Origin: Phallusia mammillata
Taxonomy: Eukaryota; Chordata; Ascidiacea; Phlebobranchia; Ascidiidae
Length of the DNA stretch: 64,000 nucleotides
Direction: 5' to 3'
NCBI GenBank assembly: GCA_003260075.1
Contig: QLIY01000725.1
Span: forward strand, 1 to 64,000
The stretch's first letter is position 1, and each line of letters starts with the position of its first letter. The notes under the pieces were generated by a model. That model had not been told where the DNA came from. It searched no databases and saw nothing but the letters and a program-made list of their open reading frames with translations. This document shows positions 48,801 to 64,000 of the stretch, piece by piece. The position numbers and the translations under genes were made by a program.

Positions 48801-49220
48801 ATTTGAATAAATTTGAAGCACTTTTTCTTTACCAAACCAGCGTTAAAAAATGTACGTTTCGGAGGCCTGTGGGTGAACCGCTGGGTCAATCGGGGTCAAA
48901 CTTCAGGTGGACCAAGTTTGGATTAATATCTAACATATGTCCAAATTTCAATAAATTTCAAGCACTTTTTCTTGACCAAACGGGTCTCACAAGCCAGCGT
49001 TAGACAGAAAAAAGAAAAAAAAAATACGGACAAAAACAATATGTGTCCCCTTCAGGGAAGGGGACCCATAAAGAGCATTAACAGTGTTCTTACCGATAGT
49101 CGAGATAAAAGTTGTATTAAAAGCATCATCAGAAAATCGAAACAAAACACATGTCTTTCCAACTCCAGAATCTCCGATTAAAAGAAGCTTGAACAACAAA
49201 TCATATGTCTTCTTTGCCAT
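43198..49220 (-). CDS. RAB10: Small GTPase Rab10, six exons
   Basis: Exons 49220-49094, 47395-47335, 45687-45549, 44960-44871, 43948-43847, 43284-43198; every junction is GT-AG and in frame, 201 residues against 200 in human. Rab10 is a membrane-bound GTPase directing exocytic and basolateral/endosomal vesicle traffic. Seen: [20 protein letters not shown] with P-loop GDSGVGKT, switch I FISTIGIDFK, switch [22 protein letters not shown], base-binding NKCD and ETSAK. The identity to Rab10 (rather than Rab8/13) rests on the nearly unchanged first 40 residues. The C terminus ends SRSCCA, so the geranylgeranyl cysteine pair is followed by one Ala instead of being terminal. Exon 2 is only 61 nt. Large introns carry repeats, a 75-base G run and duplicated allele-like blocks (for example 43389-43557 vs 43700-43840). 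Confidence 0.96.
44405..44714. mobile_element. hAT-type MITE
   Basis: Ends caggggttggcaacccctgg / ggttgtcgacccctg with target duplications tgttggac/tgttagac. 310 bp, in RAB10 intron 4. Confidence 0.85.
45786..45860. repeat. G75 homopolymer
   Basis: In the RAB10 intron just upstream of exon 3; probable artefact. Confidence 0.85.
46495..46720. repeat. Allele-like duplication around a G run
   Basis: About 105 bp (tttcaaatttgtattgttaa...) precedes and follows the G run at about 46599-46607 with a few substitutions. Confidence 0.8.
47640..49070. repeat. Long dispersed repeat copy in RAB10 intron 1
   Basis: Begins ctagaagagtggctttctga, includes gggtccccacacgcgtgttt, two tandem units (tttcgggggcctgtgggtga...) and ends atgtgtccccttcagggaag. 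The most complete of at least five copies in this window. No coding capacity or clear inverted ends found. Confidence 0.7.
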
Positions 49221-49901
49221 GTTTTTATCCTTGCACTAACAAGGAACTTAACAGCACAATTGTATGCAAACAAAATTGCCTATTACTAAGAGCTTTGCAA
49301 TCTCTGTAAAAAACTAAAATGCAAAACATTAACATATCAGTAAAAGCATTGTTAAAGACAATATATATATAGTTGAAAACTTTAGACTTTGGGAACAGCT
49401 TTCCAAATCTCAATAGCTTGCTTACCAATTTGACTGACACCACTATAAAATTTAAGATATGCCAGTGCACTAGAAAAATCTCCACTCAAGGCTAAATTTT
49501 CCATAGATATCTGCAGTGTTTTTTAAGGTGTTTTGGGGGACCGAAACGGTTTCAAATTTCTCCAGCGGTTTTCCAAAAAGCAAATATGGCTATTTTTTGG
49601 TATTTAAATGAAACACTTGCAGTCTCTTAAAACTACTTAGCGGTCACCCAAACCAAACCTTAAAAAAAAACCTGGATATCTGCATTAAAAAAAATTACCC
49701 TTTGCAATAAGTTTTGATCATATCACCAAATGTGCAAAAAGACAATACTTTTCACAACAACAACCTATTTTAAGCCATTTTTCCGTCTGATAAATAAAAA
49801 CTAACTAAACTTCACCATTAAAAAGTATAGATTGAGAGTATTTAATTATGAGGAGAAAAGAGGTGCTGAGGTAGCAAGCAAATGTGTGGTATCGTAACTT
49901 A

Positions 49902-50114
49902 TAGTGATGGGACGATACCAGGTTTTGTATTCTTATGGTGCAAACTGTAAATCGAAGCAAATATTGGCAAGAAGTTGCCTGTATTCTTATGGTGTAAATT
50001 GACCTTTGTTTCGCACGTTGGTATCGAAAACTGAGACAAAATATTTCGATACCGAGTTTCGATACCACTGAAATCGTTCTATACCATCGATACCGAGTAC
50101 TCGTCCCATCACTA
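49902..50114. mobile_element. MITE, tagtgatgggacga type
   Basis: Ends tagtgatgggacgatacc / gagtactcgtcccatcacta form an inverted repeat; interior repeats 'cgataccgag'. Confidence 0.75.
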
Positions 50115-50128
50115 GTAAGTATACTCAG

Positions 50129-50504
50129 TAGTGATGGGACGATACCAGGTTTTGAAGCGAGTACTGAGTACCACATGCATATACCTTCGATACCAAGTAC
50201 ATAGGTGTAGTGTTGTACTTAGTTGTATATCACTGGCTAATTTATCTGCCATGGTCGGGGTATAGGCGTGCACACACACATGCCGAAAAATGTACGTAAG
50301 CACCACGTGATAGCGAAAAAAATATACGTAACCTGGCGGAACTTTTTCCCGATTTTGTGCTGTCCGAAGCAAATACTGGCCAAAAGTTGCCCATCGAAAA
50401 CTGGTATCGAAAACTGAGACAAAATATTTCGATACCGAGTATCGATACCACTGAAACCGTTCGATACCATCAATACCGAGTACCGGGTACTCGTCCCATC
50501 ACTA
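50129..50504. mobile_element. MITE, tagtgatgggacga type, longer copy
   Basis: Same ends as the neighbouring copy (tagtgatgggacgatacc ... actcgtcccatcacta), 376 bp. Confidence 0.75.
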
Positions 50505-50509
50505 ACACT

Positions 50510-52450
50510 TAGTAACTTATCTATTACCACTTCACATTTTGTTTCCTGTACAAACTATTTTCCAACATTTATGTATATTTTTGTCACATGTAGAAAAGTT
50601 ATCTTGTGTGTGTCCAAAATCAACACAACCTCCTAAGACACGCACCATGTCTCTTAGTTACCTAATACTTCAGTTAAACCTATTAATAATTTTTTAACAG
50701 AACTTACAAAAGCTTAATGGTTGGTCATACATTTTGTTTCATTTTTACGGGAAAAAGAAAAACATTAGCACCAGCTCCATAATCTCACGCAATGAACGTT
50801 TATGTAATATGTAGTTATAAGAAAAATAAATGAAAACAAAAGAATGCAAATAAAACTCAAAGCCGTCTTCGCGAAAAGCTCTGAATGCAGTAGTGGTTTT
50901 GATGCAGCACACGAAAATGTAACCAAAGAGATACATTACTTTCTCACTTTCAACAAATTTTGGGCTAGTAATTTTTCTTTTCTGTAGTAAAATTTTACTA
51001 ACAAGACAATTATAGTTACACCTACGTTTAAATTATTTGTATAATACTGTTTATAAATATTTTAAAATAAAAATGTTCTACCGGTTTGGAATAATTGTCA
51101 ATATTACGAGAGAGGCATATGACGTAATATATATGGGCGGCCCCGCAATCCAGAAAGTATGACTCACACTACACATGATATTAAAATATTATCCACAAGC
51201 CATTTCTTTTTTGTTTCGGCGTAATTTGAAGTTGATATTTTGCAACATGCTTAGAGATGCGCTACTTCCTTGTACAACCGTCCGCATGCAGTTACAAACA
51301 CGTGTTGGATTCACTGAAGTTTTGGCAAACGTCGTTGTGTCAAAAATATGTTGCTGGGCATTTTATGATCTAAGCGATTTTTTTTCTTCCACAGAAGTAA
51401 TAAAAGCTTTTCTATATATAATACCTTGCAATGTGCCTCTTATCCAAAACTGGAAAAAAACATTTTTTTAGGAAGCAATTGTTCAATGTTAAAAATTAGG
51501 TGATAGAAAACTACTGACAAAAGGAAAGTTTTTTAGGTTTAACGCTTGGACAAGACTAACACAATAGTTGGTAGCGACACAATTGCACTCAAACAATCGC
51601 CAAGCCGGAAATAGCTGCTAAACATTGAAACATATACTTGTGAAGGGCAAAAAAGTGGACGGCACAATTAGTGGATCATGTCTAAACGTGCTGCAGCTAC
51701 ACCGTATTATGAAGTGTTATGTGACGGAAACTCACCAGAAAGTGACTTTGCTTGCTTAGAGTAAACACGATTGGGTGAAAAACGATGGAACCAATCGGAG
51801 GCCCCTAAAATACCAACCCCGTGATAGAGAATAGGGTGGGGTTTTGATACAGATTAGGCCCAATCCAAGACTGATGTTCGAAATGGGTTTTCGCCAGCAC
51901 ATCTCTCCCCTCCAAGGCCATTGACGCCCCACTATTACACTGCAGTCACGTTTGCCCGCAATGCACCAAACCAACCACTATGTTAGCTCCCGTCACTTCA
52001 CGCTTCATAAAGATAATACCTGAAGCGCGTTCAACTTTAAATCGTATCCTTGATCACCTTAGTTGAGTTTATTTCGCTTGGTGAAAGAAACACACAGTAG
52101 CACTAATTTTTTTTTTGAGAGGCCCCTCCCCGCCTCAACGTGTGACGACCGGCCGATAATAAAATTATCTTGTCGCCTCCATAAAAAAGGGCATGTTTAT
52201 CCCTCCAAATTAACTAAAACGGTACGAAAAAAACAACTTAGTGCGAGGCAGGGCTATACAGTACATTTTATCCTTATTTTCAAACCAGATGTAAATGAGA
52301 GGGGGTGTTCAAACATAGACACGATAATTAAACAGATATTACTAAACATAGGTTATTATTACGGTTAACATAAGTAGCACTAAAACAATCACCAAGTTGG
52401 AAACAGGTGCGCAACATTGCTGAACGCACTTCAGCATTTGCTATCTTTAT
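50510..52450. other. Non-coding DNA between RAB10 and the kinase gene
   Basis: AT-rich. 51590-51725 and 52060-52430 carry the dispersed repeat also seen at 13320-13500. No gene recognised. Confidence 0.35.
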
Positions 52451-52467
52451 ACCCCCCCCCCCTTTTT

Positions 52468-52774
52468 TAACATGACCAAAAAAAAATTTGTGGTTTCTTG
52501 CGACCCATGGATATAAATATTTACATTTTTTGTTGTTTTTTTGTCTTTGAAACATATAAGGCAAATAAAGTTTGATACAGACAAGAAAATGCAATTCCCA
52601 AGTTACATTTGGTGACAGCAAAATCATAGTTTGATTTTTCATGATTTTAAGGTCATTTTTCTAGCCACTTTAGTAGAAAAAGGTGACATACTTTTGTGGT
52701 TTGTTCTATAAAACAGCTCATCATGTAATCACTAAACAAACATTCAGTACAATGCCTTTAATAGGCCTGGCATG
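52468..52774. repeat. Inverted copy of 54607-54925, bounded by C runs on both sides
   Basis: Reverse-complement match to the repeat in the last kinase intron. C runs at about 52452-52463 and 52774-52784 bound it exactly, which suggests it was placed by the assembler. The other copy ends in a hAT-like tttgggaaccactg at about 54953. Confidence 0.75.
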
Positions 52775-52789
52775 CCCCCCCCCCGTTAT

Positions 52790-54220
52790 AACGCTGCGCA
52801 GCTATCTCTGACTCAGTAATTGTTTTAGTCCAATTGTATCGCCATATTGTCATTCTTTAACCAAACTGAATTAGTTGAACTCAACTAAAACATTAAATCC
52901 GACAAGTGGTATTAGTTGTTTATTAGGCGTTCATGGTTGAAAGTTAGATGCGCCCACGAAAAAAAGAGAAGAGAAAAAGGCGCGCACGCGAAGGCGTAAA
53001 AAGAGAGACAGCTAAAAATTAGTCGAAATCGCGTAGATATTGCAAAGTATTTTGCGCACACAATTCAACATCTAAGCCAAGGAAGCAAAAATAAACGATA
53101 AAATTGGATGATATATATGACAAAGCGATAGAGCAAAACAACACAAAAAACGTTTAAAGCACTCCATAACGCGCCAACTTAAATCCTATCTATTTCCCCG
53201 CATTATCGCTACTGCAATTTTAATGTTTTGACTTCTTTTATAGCTGTGTCCTACAAATAGACATTTACTTGAATAAATTACATAATGTAATACTTTTTAA
53301 CTTCTACTGTATTACGTTTTTGTTGTCAAAAATAGACATGATAAAATGTAGCAAATACCAGCATGGTTTTAGCATGAACTAATCATACATACAACTTATA
53401 CTAATTGCTTTTGACACAAAATACAGGAGGAATTATGTATAATAATGGCCTAAATCTTTTTTGGTCTGTTGGTAGCTTGTTGCAAGAAAATATTAATTTA
53501 CTAAAAAAATTAAACACATTGCAAAGACTAGCCGCATACCATAAGCAAAAAAGCCTAATTTGTCAAATCCAGGTGTCATACTGCTGTAAAAAGCCCAAAC
53601 TTGTTACCCATTACTATTTTAAGGTTTTTACTGAGCACAATAATGTAGAATGTGAAGCACAAAACAAAAAAACTCAACCTCCAAAATGCCAAAATTGCAT
53701 TTATCCAGAAAAACTCAGTTACCATTTCAACTATATATAAGCTCGAATACCTTTACAATGACTTGATAATGTAAGCATTGGTATTTTATGTACAAGGCCA
53801 ACAGGGAATAAACTTTTGGATACACCTGCATTTGAAACAGTTGTATTTACAGGACCAGTAGAGTGCCATTGTAAAATATGCAAGCTGTGCTAATTATTAC
53901 TTGGAATGTTTAAGATCAAATGGCAGGATTCTTTTTCTGCTAGCTATGTAGGTTTAGAGAGCTTTTTTAATCATGCAAATCGGAATTTGAAGTGTTAAAA
54001 AAATCTGTTTACAAGTATTTTGACTCAAGGCGTATCAATTTAGAGTCAAGCTTTGTAAAGTCAACTGTGAATAAAACTTGTAAAAAGGTTGTTCCAAATA
54101 AGGAAATTGCTGAATTTAAGACAAAAGATTGGTATTGCAATTGTAAAAGAGCTTTTAGAGAATATAGTTTTATATTGTTGCACATTGCAAATATAACATG
54201 CACATTTGCGTGTCCTTAAA
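52790..54220. other. Region downstream of the kinase gene, no gene recognised
   Basis: Plus-strand open frames at 53405-53740 and 53992-54219 have lysine-rich, cysteine-containing products without recognised similarity. The part next to 54512 probably holds the kinase 3' UTR. Confidence 0.3.
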
Positions 54221-54222
54221 CA

Positions 54223-54228
54223 TTTTAT
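54223..54228 (-). terminator. Candidate polyadenylation signal of the Src-family kinase gene
   Basis: AATAAA on the minus strand about 285 bp after the kinase stop codon. Confidence 0.35.
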
Positions 54229-54511
54229 TAATAAACATTAGGATTTTATGATAAATTATTCTAAACCCATTTGTCTGTACAAAGAATTCTCCATATTTGT
54301 CCACAATATTGACATTATGTAAAACAAGGCACAAAGAATCTCTAGTATCTGTTTCATGGTTGGGGCATAAAGTACATTTCAGATTTAGTGCATCTGTAAT
54401 AGGAAAGGAAATTAACCCTGAATTAAAAACAACCGGTCTGCCTTGTGTATATCGTAAGTGCACAAGCTTTTGGGTTGGTAGAAAACCAATTAAACAAAGC
54501 TAATTCTGCTT

Positions 54512-63991
<9,480 letters not shown>

Positions 63992-64000
63992 CCTGAACTT

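Overview
The window looks like nuclear DNA of an ascidian tunicate, most likely a Ciona-type species. This is an inference from AT-rich, intron-dense, compact genes whose proteins are animal orthologues, and from near-identical, SNP-bearing duplicated segments typical of a very heterozygous genome. It is a draft assembly: there is one N gap (26393-26853), a single N at 5202, and about 30 runs of C or G, many of which join two slightly different copies of the same local sequence.

Layout. 1-7.8 kb: repeats, a 39-bp minisatellite and traces of an unrecognised small membrane-protein gene (minus). 7.8-8.6 kb: intron-less proteasome subunit alpha-3 (plus). 9.4-10.8 kb: a two-exon mitochondrial ribosomal protein bL34m gene (minus). 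13.8-32.7 kb: a 19-exon NLR gene (minus), Death-like/Death - NACHT - LRR - ZU5 - UPA-like, a layout resembling NLRP1 (FIIND) but with Death rather than PYD/CARD modules. 34.3-35.9 kb: a three-exon secreted peptide precursor (minus) whose dibasic-flanked peptide aligns without gaps to PACAP and GHRH. 36-43 kb: repeats and assembly duplications, no gene recognised. 43.2-49.2 kb: RAB10 (minus, six exons, complete). 49.2-54.5 kb: MITEs and repeats. 54.5-64 kb: a Src-family tyrosine kinase (minus, N terminus off the window), in which two exons occur as tandem variants: the second half of SH3, and the linker/P-loop exon that corresponds to vertebrate FYN exon 7A/7B.

No operon or shared pathway is evident; the genes are independent. 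Six of the seven supported or possible genes lie on the minus strand. The spliced models were built by hand from consensus splice sites and reading-frame phase; every junction in the RAB10, bL34m, kinase, peptide and NLR models is phase-consistent, apart from the two NLR assembly lesions noted. hAT-type MITEs with 8-bp target duplications sit in many introns.
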